IMG/VR virus record: IMGVR_UViG_3300023184_000039
Location: 62,001-126,000 of that record
Reading direction: 5' to 3' (one strand)
Source: a virus
Length of the DNA: 64,000 nucleotides
The position numbers were made by a program, and so were the translations under genes. Position 1 is the stretch's first letter. Every line of letters begins with the position of its first letter. Under the pieces are notes generated by a model. It saw only the letters and a program-made list of their open reading frames with translations. It did not search any database and was not told the origin of the DNA. This document shows positions 10,901-18,500 of the stretch, piece by piece.

Positions 10901-13879
10901 GATAACGGAGCATTTAAGGTAAACGGAACTGAAGAATTGCGTGGAGCACTTGGTTCTCGCGCATTTAATTACGGACCAGAAACAGAAGTGAAGACAAAAG
11001 CAGAAGCAATGAAGATGCTTACCGACCAATTGATAAAATCAATTGAGTCAGCAGAAACTGGTGAATGGAAAATGCCATGGAGGGTTACAACCCTTCCGAC
11101 AAACCCAACAACTGGAAAAATGTATTCTGGTTCCAACTTTATGATGTTGTCCCTTATTGGTGAAGCGCGTGGATACACAAGTTCACAATGGGGTGGATAC
11201 GGACAATGGGCAGACAAGGGTGGACAGGTTCGCAAGGGAGCCAAAGGTGTTCCCGTATTTGTTCCGATGCCGTTCAAGGGGAAGTTGGACCCAATAACAA
11301 ATGAAGAAGACGGGGGCGGAATGTCATGGAAAGTCATTCGGGTATTTAACCGTGACGAAGTAGACGGACTGCCAGAAGATTTTGCAAACCCACCAGTTCT
11401 TCCAGAGGGAACAAGAATTGACAACCTGGAAAAAACAATTTTGGAAGTTGCGCCAAAAATAACCAATAGTGGAAGTAGGGCTTTCTACCGACCAAGCGAA
11501 GATTCAATTACCGTTCCAGAATTTAAAAATTTTAAAAGTGCACGCGATTACTACAGTACGGTTGCACACGAACTGATGCACTGGACTGGAAGTGAGTCGC
11601 GTCTCAACAGAAAAAAAATGAATGCTTTTGGTACACCAGAGTATGCATACGAAGAACTTGTCGCCGAAATTGCATCAGCAATGTTTATTGGGGCTCATGG
11701 ACTTGAGCCAAACATTCAAGAAAACCATGGACCATACCTGAAGAGTTGGCTCGCGGTGCTCAAAGATGACCCAACTGCATTACAACGAGCAATTAAGGAT
11801 GCCCAGGCCGCATTTGATTACGTCAATGGTGCTTCCCCAAACCTCAGGGGTTTGATGGGTTCCGAAGATAATGGCGGTCTAGAGGCTTCTGCAAAAACAG
11901 TTGAAAAATTGTCAACTCCATTGGGTTCCATGACATCGCGCCCCGGCATAGGGCTTACAGCCAATGATGTTAGGGATATGGATAGCGACCAACTTGATTC
12001 CATAATGAACCATTTCGGTCCACAAAATGTATACAACGCTCGTCCCGGTGAGATAACGCAGGAAGATTATGAAGATATTGCAAAATTCCTAAATAACCTT
12101 ACAGCCGAAGAGGTAATGGGATTCAGTAATCGTGATAGGGGCACATCTAGACCATTGGGTTCACGTTCCAGTTCTGGCGTGACAGACGGAAAACCCAAGA
12201 GTGCTAGAGCAAAACTTGAAGATGTCCCAGTACCCCCAATGCCACGCCAGTACGACGAAAACAGGACCAGTTCCGATGCATACGAAGATACTGAAATGGA
12301 AATTAGCAGTTACCTAGAGTCTCTTTCAAATGCCATGAAAGAGATTGTTGGCGATGATGAGTTTGAAAAGACATTCAAGCCAAGAGTGGACAGCATTATT
12401 GATGACATGCGAGACGAGCGTTCCCAATATGCAGAACCGCCAGACTGGGCTCTGAACAGGGCATGGAAACTTCACAAGGAAATGGTTTCTCGGTCACGCA
12501 TGCGTGAGCCGCTTGGTTCTAGTAGTGGCAATGGACCGCTTGGTTCTCGCATGAATCTTAGCCAAAGTGAGAAAAACGAAATAATCGCAATGGCACGACA
12601 AATGAGAAAGTCAAACTTTGCCAAAAGTGTTGTTGCACAATATGACACAAACGGCGGACAATTATCGGATGGTCAATGGGCGGCATTGAACCGAATGACC
12701 TTGCGAGGTGGTGGGAGAAATGCAATGGGTTCTCGTAGTGAACCAAAAAAGCCAAGAACACCCAAAGGTGGATGGTCGCCAGAAGATAGGCAGAGATTTG
12801 CCGACAGAGATATTCTCAAGTCACGAAAAGTTCCAGGTAAGCGTCTCCCGGGACCAAGTGCATCCGAGTATGGTGCACTGGGTTCAAGGTCGGCATTTGT
12901 TAATGGACGAACAGTTGACATGGAGCCCAGACAGGACACCAAACCACTACGAATTGGATTGAGCGACATTGTATTCGGAGATGACGGGAAGGGTAAATCC
13001 TGGGCTTTGGCCGACCTTGCTAGAAGTAGTTCTGAATTCAGAAATATAACCCCACAGGAATTAATGGGAAGATACGGAATTTCCGAACGTGCCGCTCTTG
13101 ACATGAAGAAACCAGGTGCAAAAATACGTGACCCATACCTAGCAGACGAACTGACTAATGCCTTTGGTTTTACCCCATCCGAAATTTGGGGACGAAACAA
13201 TCCAACTGCCTACCAAAATGCAGATGGAAGCCTAGTGGACCTATCGGACCTGTTTGAAAAGCCAGATAAAGACTTTGACCCAACACTTGATGGTTCGCTA
13301 CCCGTGGTGGAACTTCCAGATGCTGATGCAACATTGGAAGGAATTTCTTCTGCCGATGAAGCACGGAAGGTACGCAAGAGGGTGGGTGGTTCGCGCAGTG
13401 GAAAACTATCAACGGGTTATGATGCCCAGGTTCTTCTTGATGAGATTGGATACAACGGCTCCCGAAGTAGGCGCGCCCTTGAGCAGGCTTTCCCAGAAAT
13501 ATCAGAAAAGCGCTGGAGGTCAATTGCGGGCAAGGATTCAACGACTGGATTGACAGTAAACGAAGTCAATTCAATCCTAAAAAGATTAAAGTCAAACAAA
13601 AAGGGGACTGATATTTTTGGGGAATCATTTGAATCTGGAACCCAAACCCCCGTTGCCTCAATTTTCAGAAACCCACTCATTGTTGCAAACATTGAAAAAC
13701 GGGGTGGAATGAATGCAGTCGCCGAAGCCTACAAAAAGGCAACTGGTAGGAGTATCTCAAGAGCGCAGTCGTACAGATTGAGGGATAGCAAGGACTCCAT
13801 CACATCAACGGAACTACGAGTGATGCTGAATGAACTCGGTATTTCCGTGGAAGAGTTTGATGCACGAAATAAGGGGTAG
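1925..13879 (+). CDS. Prohead protease fused to giant multidomain polyprotein
   Basis: About 3,984 residues. Residues 1-170 resemble the HK97 prohead protease (S78): a conserved WGHSWNDPIG segment with His60 and a WSIGY segment with Ser124, likely catalytic, then VSPVLHGAN. The rest is modular. Residues about 420-442 hold an acidic Ca-loop-like AIDGDNDGFAQD motif. Then come helical W-rich modules, five KTSC domains (about 1589-1659, 1693-1762, 1863-1932, 2225-2292, 2380-2454), an ArdC-like N domain (about 3012-3119) with a metallopeptidase HELMH at 3215-3219, and two HTH-like segments (about 3679-3762 and 3906-end). Modules are separated by about 24 linkers of the form (P/A/E)LGSR(S/G) or LGSS. 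ArdC plus zincin modules are hallmarks of phage polyvalent proteins. I chose ATG 1925; a TTG lies 9 nt upstream. Self-cleavage at the linkers is inferred, not shown. Confidence 0.85.
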   Translation: MNSDFKFKSNPGVVNIDEAQGIVECFVAGIGNKDSVGDIVISGAFAKSLTRRKPRVVWGHSWNDPIGKVLEMYEVPPNDSRLPAKMKAAGIGGLYARVQFNLQSDKGKEAFASVAFFGTDQEWSIGYKTIDAIFDPNLQANVLKEVELYEVSPVLHGANQLTGTISVKNHPVSSAMPTMMPMTMDQMPRIVIVSSDSIGEPQEEREEDDEQELNLFAEGLAQPLTDEQKAKIQSELSERTGSKVEITHATEGSIVFKRTTTDGKTSMYRVGYHTPDDYNTFMFGKPEIYADGEKPQAETEIQSKPNPDTPVVLADGGASYRDNEQQMSSFLGSEENVNPWGKSLAMHLIQLPGYSMKDASQKLSSIFEYHKLDVVETNNGLLVTSQLSSDAMDALQVAVKGIGQALGQSAGTLRSMSEGFNPHAIDGDNDGFAQDNTAFMRPYIPIGSLDINLPDIGGKKRNSSDLLDMPSLGSKIPDGDPSLLSGTEREAALAAGKLTPRTREDMMFLADRRPNNPGLAKYWDMNDNELTLAGQRLKSQRASVSSNERGPIDAELYKISHEFTRRQSYEQQFGKKFTPSKDGKKKPEKLNAAGRTAEQEAQRMEKFRADADTEIVDDARALGSRSGEKPKKPNTAGRTAEQEELRTEKLRDGANDDLITDAYDRGELGSRSNPEQSAAGQKIIEDMLVARGYGREEAGNMLDNWNENDNGTEEILKSNKNDLLASIEEHWSNALDRMNDDKESRSLGSRSGENPTPDYQDQFDSVVEKWFDSLPDSKERVQEYLDEGFGKQNARETAIEKWMELEQSENPELFMDEIQNRIDDLNENRWDDYQSRNLGSRSKPLGSRGDKDESNREETLAQRLKEIDGLSAEEGYIPRRGPQPSDLQRDMYEEFARYGNQNDVWDYLNTRYSVEKSDYSEPGYYTNENNYNLSGAIKDSMSEEDMRNFLKAVAEYEASPDYDVYKKGGPLYDELNKNPKPLGSRSSDPIDEAMKKPSKPAKIREYGAEEYQEFNTSRNNDPQQGFDEPVSDDFKSHEDGSKFVGHTVTFSDGRRGVIVQGYWPEYEIIDNDEYPPSFIFDRVGSIDIAVTHDKDGNRLDKIQYEKAKFDQESDLAIASEEYPFEYYNDPELADEFSRSSVQIDDNKVSLEEVEKLKQRPSKPLGSRGARKSTDDYKDLVDWLPDPTSGSTRKYTDTTDGALKVAEDRYALIHARREIAKEMAEANGVEWKKNISIYDVSKDDDDIDILEDLTSRINKLNDYVTAQDKEYRQIRNQEKKVYKSDSELSDIKNSIDLALEGYEGTERDIEEYSGDNAVDWFTTTPEENTKELADSLRDDLEELTIHEDENGNETLAREYSEDIAEAKTLIDKGTPEDLQKAIEVMQGAIRKQSDDYDTAARNYEAEGDELLGRGYRPVDLLDEDVDFADDTWEYDDDLDIKDVGGKYSIIPDELYGPEPTDSPFHSGKESVDYYMGRSKNAQYLKQQGVGRYALGSRSQADSEGQKPPRRAVLMSMDPKNSKLARQIDYDPQNGDLTVYRKDGKKETFKNVSYDRVRAAGVKDDPDTLINALQKEQNKPRSGSLGSRQTLQKIDVGDSQAIDDIHYDDMRKELHVGFTSPDGETRRYTYFGVSQDEADAIDASPSKGRAINDIKRNHDVEKIDSSALKRVTGTSDERMISPLTDSSGKYPGIGEPIDVSGSSALEDAFYDPRKRELVVKYKDGGSYVYEQVLPGEASTLNSAPSKGRAINDIKKNHFVRKYEKEAGSSKLEWSETSGTSSETSGRSGLDYTIEKQADGTFSAEAGKSTYSYQDGPDFETVDTADGFETEDAAKTWAAQHDFAIIERESGYDKIDRDNERARRNQPVDVGYSSALESASWDERNNELSITYKGGKKYIYSDFTQDDLDKFEANPSKGRAANEVKKNHPVRKADSGPLGSRSTGKSSPSRAVIPTMPDIDGMDEQDASDALEKSNEELLDFIDETEKLARMSRGDDNYNKYFGGAVPYIEELSKNHDGSVEERSIALEQAIDQAMLYSQDVGSLGDERESRELGSRSGAGIYRSPGRGAPRPIRRDEGLRELTPFDELPPKVQERVNESVMEYLYDENRGMYYDAQDGGVDMDEFLSDNAGFHPYGYVALTDKERAQIREQMMDRFAPREYMDEYGDEVDAMIANWDKEVEVNPDEMVDLLDKNKDDYVEAIRDAWDIEMDRQLNSRELGSRSSGNIDDVDVSGSSALDSAYYHAPTGELVVGYANGRSYVYEGVSNEEFQNFNDSPSKGRAINEIKRTHSFRVASDEDRNDRIAGDRSESDAMSRGALESNWKRIGSAEQQRYLSRETNSAISSGSGQSTDELLNAAKMRAMDDRNMADLEMQAESVGSGGRSIDVSSSQALNRVTYDKENELLSVEYRGRDGKGAGTVYEYQGVPEDVVASLESSDSRGAALRQIRDDYEFTTRDALPDSAYDKTSSKPLGSSSSNNTPNFNREDMGKILDRVRQTREFQDLEEVQNTLDGYMERSPSRTRASYPELDKEEVRVSKLLVEKRNEIIAEMLDAGEITDISGKRKPLGSGGRMGPRPDDSSYARDLADQRNRDYAAGAYATNPIGRFAENTDGDKPWVSYEDLDADVRGEIEQSYYESNPGSPRPGARDWDSDYAQNDFEMNPGKYGYADEASFEEDFSADMARFESRRKRLGSSSGSWPTPSGYEPDEFNMNEAMSQIGRGNIAAISGGRVVKRGNEMVLPVNRNQQVVVGYNGGSDTYYVRAEQIITSGKDKGKHKILAQWGEVYAENVGETAYNASLKPSMHSEENADFWKTSDLIPKNTLVDGETGEKISNAGPLGSRGSPGSTRPGMGVYTENSDDMLYDEANGPRNSIRRRGNYSPPNQRLLARQDRAEAIEELAQKNITRMDILRKTNPKRFREMLKRENIDRRDWRELAYRDATNAIDQLARYQERRASGNGIRRPPGGNLPKVDPSPRGDGLSPFANLKDGDIVTLDNGAFKVNGTEELRGALGSRAFNYGPETEVKTKAEAMKMLTDQLIKSIESAETGEWKMPWRVTTLPTNPTTGKMYSGSNFMMLSLIGEARGYTSSQWGGYGQWADKGGQVRKGAKGVPVFVPMPFKGKLDPITNEEDGGGMSWKVIRVFNRDEVDGLPEDFANPPVLPEGTRIDNLEKTILEVAPKITNSGSRAFYRPSEDSITVPEFKNFKSARDYYSTVAHELMHWTGSESRLNRKKMNAFGTPEYAYEELVAEIASAMFIGAHGLEPNIQENHGPYLKSWLAVLKDDPTALQRAIKDAQAAFDYVNGASPNLRGLMGSEDNGGLEASAKTVEKLSTPLGSMTSRPGIGLTANDVRDMDSDQLDSIMNHFGPQNVYNARPGEITQEDYEDIAKFLNNLTAEEVMGFSNRDRGTSRPLGSRSSSGVTDGKPKSARAKLEDVPVPPMPRQYDENRTSSDAYEDTEMEISSYLESLSNAMKEIVGDDEFEKTFKPRVDSIIDDMRDERSQYAEPPDWALNRAWKLHKEMVSRSRMREPLGSSSGNGPLGSRMNLSQSEKNEIIAMARQMRKSNFAKSVVAQYDTNGGQLSDGQWAALNRMTLRGGGRNAMGSRSEPKKPRTPKGGWSPEDRQRFADRDILKSRKVPGKRLPGPSASEYGALGSRSAFVNGRTVDMEPRQDTKPLRIGLSDIVFGDDGKGKSWALADLARSSSEFRNITPQELMGRYGISERAALDMKKPGAKIRDPYLADELTNAFGFTPSEIWGRNNPTAYQNADGSLVDLSDLFEKPDKDFDPTLDGSLPVVELPDADATLEGISSADEARKVRKRVGGSRSGKLSTGYDAQVLLDEIGYNGSRSRRALEQAFPEISEKRWRSIAGKDSTTGLTVNEVNSILKRLKSNKKGTDIFGESFESGTQTPVASIFRNPLIVANIEKRGGMNAVAEAYKKATGRSISRAQSYRLRDSKDSITSTELRVMLNELGISVEEFDARNKG

Positions 13880-13956
13880 ATACCCTTGCGAGCAAGTGAA
13901 GTATACTAGGCTTGTATAATTAGAAGTTAATAATTTTATTCTAAAGGATTGGTTTC

Positions 13957-15525
13957 ATGGACTCAAATAACCCTAACAATACTGTCTCTTTGAGCATTGA
14001 CTCAGAGGGAAGCGTCCTGAAGTGTACCAAGGGCCTAAATCCTGGTGAGTGTGGGTTCACACCAGGTTCAGCTGTCTGTGGTAAATGTGGAGCCATCCCA
14101 GTTGAGATGAAGGTTCTCTCTTCTGACATGTACAACGCTATTGAATCAGAACTCGAGCGATTGCGTTCACTGGTAAGTACCAAGCAAGAAGAAAAATCTG
14201 TAGGTCCTTGTTGGGAGGGTTACGAACAACTTGGAATGAAAAAGGGCAAGGGTGGGAAAATGGTTCCCAACTGCGTGCCGGTTAAAGGTAAGTCCGCCGA
14301 GGATGTTTCAATGGACGAAGAGGGCAACGGTGAAGAGTTGCCGAAAAAGAAGAAGCGTCAAATTCCCGTGGCAATGGAAGATGCCGGTACGGAAGATGAC
14401 TCCAGCATGGAATTGCCGTATGACATGAATGACGAGGGGGATGAATCAGACGAATCAAGTTTGAGTGCTGGAGATTTAGCCCAAGAAGAAAACAGCGAAG
14501 GCGAAATGGCCGACGAGGATACCGTTCCAACCTCAGTTCCTGCCAAGAAGAAACCAGCAGTTGCAACAGACGAAGAAGATGATTCTGGAGACGAAGATGT
14601 AGCAATGATGGACAAGTTTCGCAAGGCTCGCTTGGGTCAAATGGGCGTAAAGAGTCTGGAGATGCGAAATGATGGGTACAAGTGCGCCATTGATAGAAAA
14701 CTATACTCCTCAAAGGTCGATACATGCGCTGGTTGTGAGGGTGGCTGTCACGGAACCAAGGGTCAGGTAACACTTCTGCATGCAGAGGGATATGCACAAA
14801 CCCTTGTCAAGGGTAACATTATTGATTCTGGCTTTGTTCCTGAGGCAGATATGTTTGCGGTAACAATACGCCGCAAGGATGCAAAAGTATTTGATATTTT
14901 CATCAATGGTGCAACTGGACAAATTCAGGGTCATCGACTAAACGATGATTTCTCAATCAGTTCAAAGAATGACTTGCTTTTGGTGACATTTGACGAAGCC
15001 GGAGATATTGCTGTAAAGACAATACCTGGAACTGTTGTGAGTATTGAGCCAGATTCATTTGAAGGCGTTGACTCCTATGCTGTAGAAGTAGAAACAAAAG
15101 ATGGAAAATCATACGATGTATTTGTTTCACTTGATGGCAACATTCTTGGCTACGACAAGTACGAAGAAGAAGATATTGAGATGATTGAGGCCGAAGCCGC
15201 CGAGATAGCACTAAAGCGCGCCTTCAGCGAAGAAACTCGTCAGGAGATGGCCGAAAGCGGTGGGGCATTACCAGACGGTTCGTTTCCAATCAAAACCGAA
15301 TCCGACCTTAGAAATGCAGTATCTGCATATGGAAGAGCATCGGACAAGGCGGCCGCAAAAGCACACATTATCAAGCGAGCAAGAGAATTAGGCAAAGAAA
15401 ACCTCATACCAGCAAATTGGGTAATGGGAGAGAAGTCAGAATTCATTGATGCCCTTGATGATGATTTCAAAAAACAACTACTTGAATTCCAACTTCTTAG
15501 CGAAGAGACATCGTCCAATAGTTAA
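13957..15525 (+). CDS. Acidic head-module protein with Cys cluster, scaffold candidate
   Basis: 522 residues of unknown function. The N-terminus has paired Cys (CGFTPGSAVCGKCG), followed by a very acidic low-complexity region with KKKK patches (about residues 110-220). A second Cys cluster CAGCEGGC sits near 268. Two repeated beta units (KVFDIFINGATGQIQGHRL and SYDVFVSLDGNILGYDKY) resemble PepSY-like repeats. The C-terminus has a GGALPDGSFPI...RAKAHIIKRARELG-like segment seen in several phage head proteins (DUF6582-like, by memory). Its place between protease and capsid genes and its acidic, helical ends would suit a scaffold or a protease-processed internal protein, but this is inference. 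The start ATG follows AAAGGATTGG; a TATAAT box lies at 13915-13920 in the 77-nt spacer, so it may have its own promoter. Confidence 0.72.
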   Translation: MDSNNPNNTVSLSIDSEGSVLKCTKGLNPGECGFTPGSAVCGKCGAIPVEMKVLSSDMYNAIESELERLRSLVSTKQEEKSVGPCWEGYEQLGMKKGKGGKMVPNCVPVKGKSAEDVSMDEEGNGEELPKKKKRQIPVAMEDAGTEDDSSMELPYDMNDEGDESDESSLSAGDLAQEENSEGEMADEDTVPTSVPAKKKPAVATDEEDDSGDEDVAMMDKFRKARLGQMGVKSLEMRNDGYKCAIDRKLYSSKVDTCAGCEGGCHGTKGQVTLLHAEGYAQTLVKGNIIDSGFVPEADMFAVTIRRKDAKVFDIFINGATGQIQGHRLNDDFSISSKNDLLLVTFDEAGDIAVKTIPGTVVSIEPDSFEGVDSYAVEVETKDGKSYDVFVSLDGNILGYDKYEEEDIEMIEAEAAEIALKRAFSEETRQEMAESGGALPDGSFPIKTESDLRNAVSAYGRASDKAAAKAHIIKRARELGKENLIPANWVMGEKSEFIDALDDDFKKQLLEFQLLSEETSSNS

Positions 15526-15542
15526 CGATAAAGCGAGTTCCC

Positions 15543-18500
15543 ATGAAGGGTAAGAAAATAAAATCAACTCGTTTCATTCTTTCGTTCAAGGCTCTTGGAC
15601 ACTCACAGGAACGCATTGAGGAAATCACACATGACTTCCTTGATGGTGTTCGTCTATCAACCAAGGCTATTTCTAGGGGTGACGAAATACTGGTTAAGGG
15701 AATATCTGTTGGAAAAACCATAGGAGGGACTGGGGATGTTCCCAAAAAACAAGAGAACGAACTTCCTGGTGTAACAAATATCAACGGGTGGAAGTTTGAA
15801 AAGGCGGCAAAATATGCCCCTGGTAAAAAACTTCAGTTATTTCCAACACAGCAACAAAGAAACTCCCCTTCCAAAAAACCAAACTTTGGCTGGATTGACG
15901 ACGACACTCAAACATTCGGTTCCCCAGAAGAACTTGTCAACGATTTGCTCGCTAAGCCAAAAGTAGAAAAAAAAATATACAACGTTGATAAAGACGGTAA
16001 CCCAACATCTGTATTTTGGGAAGAAGATAAAAAGGAAATAGAAGAAAAATCACTTGGTCGTTCAATACGAGAAATGAACCCCCGTGGTGGTTTGGCTCAA
16101 CAGGCGGCGAGTCGCCTGAGAATAGTTGTTGATGACTTGGGAAAATTTAGGTGCCCACCTGGGACACCGCAGGCAAATCAATTTACCGACAAATTGGGAA
16201 CAACATGTTTTGCTGTCAGCGTAGACGAACTTGTTGGATTGGTCGAAGGGGCAATACAAAAGTTCCAAATGACTCCTAGTGGTCCAAAATTTGGAAATGT
16301 TTTAGAATCTCTTTCATCAAGGGGAACACAGGGAACTGGAAGAATGGGGGAGTCACGAAGACTTGCCGAAGGTGCAAGCAGGTGGTTTTCTGGTGCCGTA
16401 AAACGAGTGGCAACTAGGCACAACAAAATTGATGCCAATGTCAAACATCTTGAAGACACATTGGGAATTGGTTCAACGGATTTAGAGAGAGCAACCAATG
16501 CTGACCTAACCAAGATATTTCATACGCTCAAATCAAATGGACATTGGGATATTGAATATAGGGGTGGCATAAGCGATAAAAAACTTCAACCCCTTTTAGA
16601 CCAAATGGGTCTTAGTCTTCAAGATTATAGAAAAACAGAACGGGCTTTTTTGTCTCGACTATTGATGGAATATTCGGAAAACCCAGAATTGGCAAAAAGA
16701 GTTGCAAGAATTTATCATGTTGGAGTCGGAACTTACAGAAACAACAGTGGTCTAGAAGCAGCCACCGATTTACTCCTACCCCCCGTTGGGGCAAAAGATG
16801 TCAGGAGGGGAATGGAAGATGCAATAGATGCCAAATTTGAAATCATGCTTGATGTAGGGCAAATGACTGGAGAGGCAACTAGGTTCAAGGGTCCAGAAGT
16901 GGTTTCCAAAAAACATCGCTGGGGTTTAACCGTATCTGGTGGTGCAACAGAAGAAGAGCGACAGGCTGCATTGCTTGACTATGTAAACAAACAAAACGAT
17001 TTTTCAAATCGCGCATCGCATTTTGTTATGTTTGCCAGCAAAGACAAACATGTGGGAAAAGGTTCCAATACCGCATCGCACGAATTAAATCATGTTCGTC
17101 AAGCAATGGCTGTTTTGCATAAAGCGCAAGAAAGTGACAAATTAAAAGGAAAGAAGTTATCCGAAATGACTTCTGGAGATTTGTGGGATGTACTTGTGGA
17201 TTTAAATGACGATATTGATATGAGGGACTGGGAAAAAGTACGTAAAAATAAGGGATTGATTGATGTGCTTGGTGGTGACTACCCGCGTGAATATGATGAA
17301 AGGAGGAACGATGTTGGAACCCTTGAGTTATTGGCAGAAGTTGGTGCATTGCATGACTCTGGGGTAATTTCTGGTCAGGAAATTGAAGACTTTCTTGATG
17401 TGCACTCCGCTTGGCAGCGTCAAGACAGTTCCGTAAAAAGAGATGTTTCTAGAAAAAAAACAATGCAGGCAACACGAAAAAGGGTAAGTCAACCAAGTCG
17501 CAACAGTGAGGGTGTTCTTGATGTCCCCGTTTTTCCAGAATCCGATGGTGCAACACGGCGTCGCCCCCCAAGAAGGAGCGGAAAAACATTTTTTGATAGT
17601 GATGGAACAAAAAAATATGCAGAAGAGCATAGAAAATGGGTGCTTAGCAAACTTACCGAAAGCGAACAAAAAGCAATAGAGCGTCTTGGAAGACCAGAAT
17701 ACGAAGATAGGGATATTGTAAAAATTACAAGGCTTTCATCAGTTGAGGACAGTATTAAAAGAATGGAACGAAGGCACAGAGAACTTGTTGATGTCGGTCT
17801 TGAACCAGACGGTCTTAGTGTCCACGAAGCATCGGTTTCACAACAACTAGAACGAACACTCATACCCACCCTGACGGCACTTGACAAAAGTGACCTTCCA
17901 GACAGAATACAAATCGTTATTCCATCAGGCGAAAAATGGGACCAATATGGTCATGCTGGTGCAATGTTAATGCCAGAATCGGTATCGTCGCACAACATCC
18001 TTGATAACGAAATGGCGATTGAGCCCGGAATGGTCATTCTTGACACAAGCCCTGGAACGCGCGGTATATTCCATGCAGAAAAAAATGGCGGGTCTGTAAT
18101 TCTTCCACCTTCAAAAATTAGACTTACACACCTAGATGCCGACAATGTTTGGCATGCCGAAATTGTTGACCAAGAATCAAGCATGGATACCATCAATAGG
18201 CTTGAGGGATTACTCCCAACAAAAGCAAACGACAAAAGGAATGACAAACTCATTGCTCGGGAGGTTGATTCCATCCGACAGGTAATTGACACCCATCGTA
18301 GTAATGCCGCAACTAGTAATTCCGGGATTCTTGGAGATGGCTTAAGCCATCCAGTTTTGGCTAGTCGGATACGAAAGAATAATACCGATGTGGTCAATTC
18401 AATACTTGATTCTGGTGGGAAACCGTTTGACGGACCCGAACAAATAGGTTCGGATTTACCAGACTGGCTAAAAAAGCAACTGTTTGACAAAAGCAAATTT

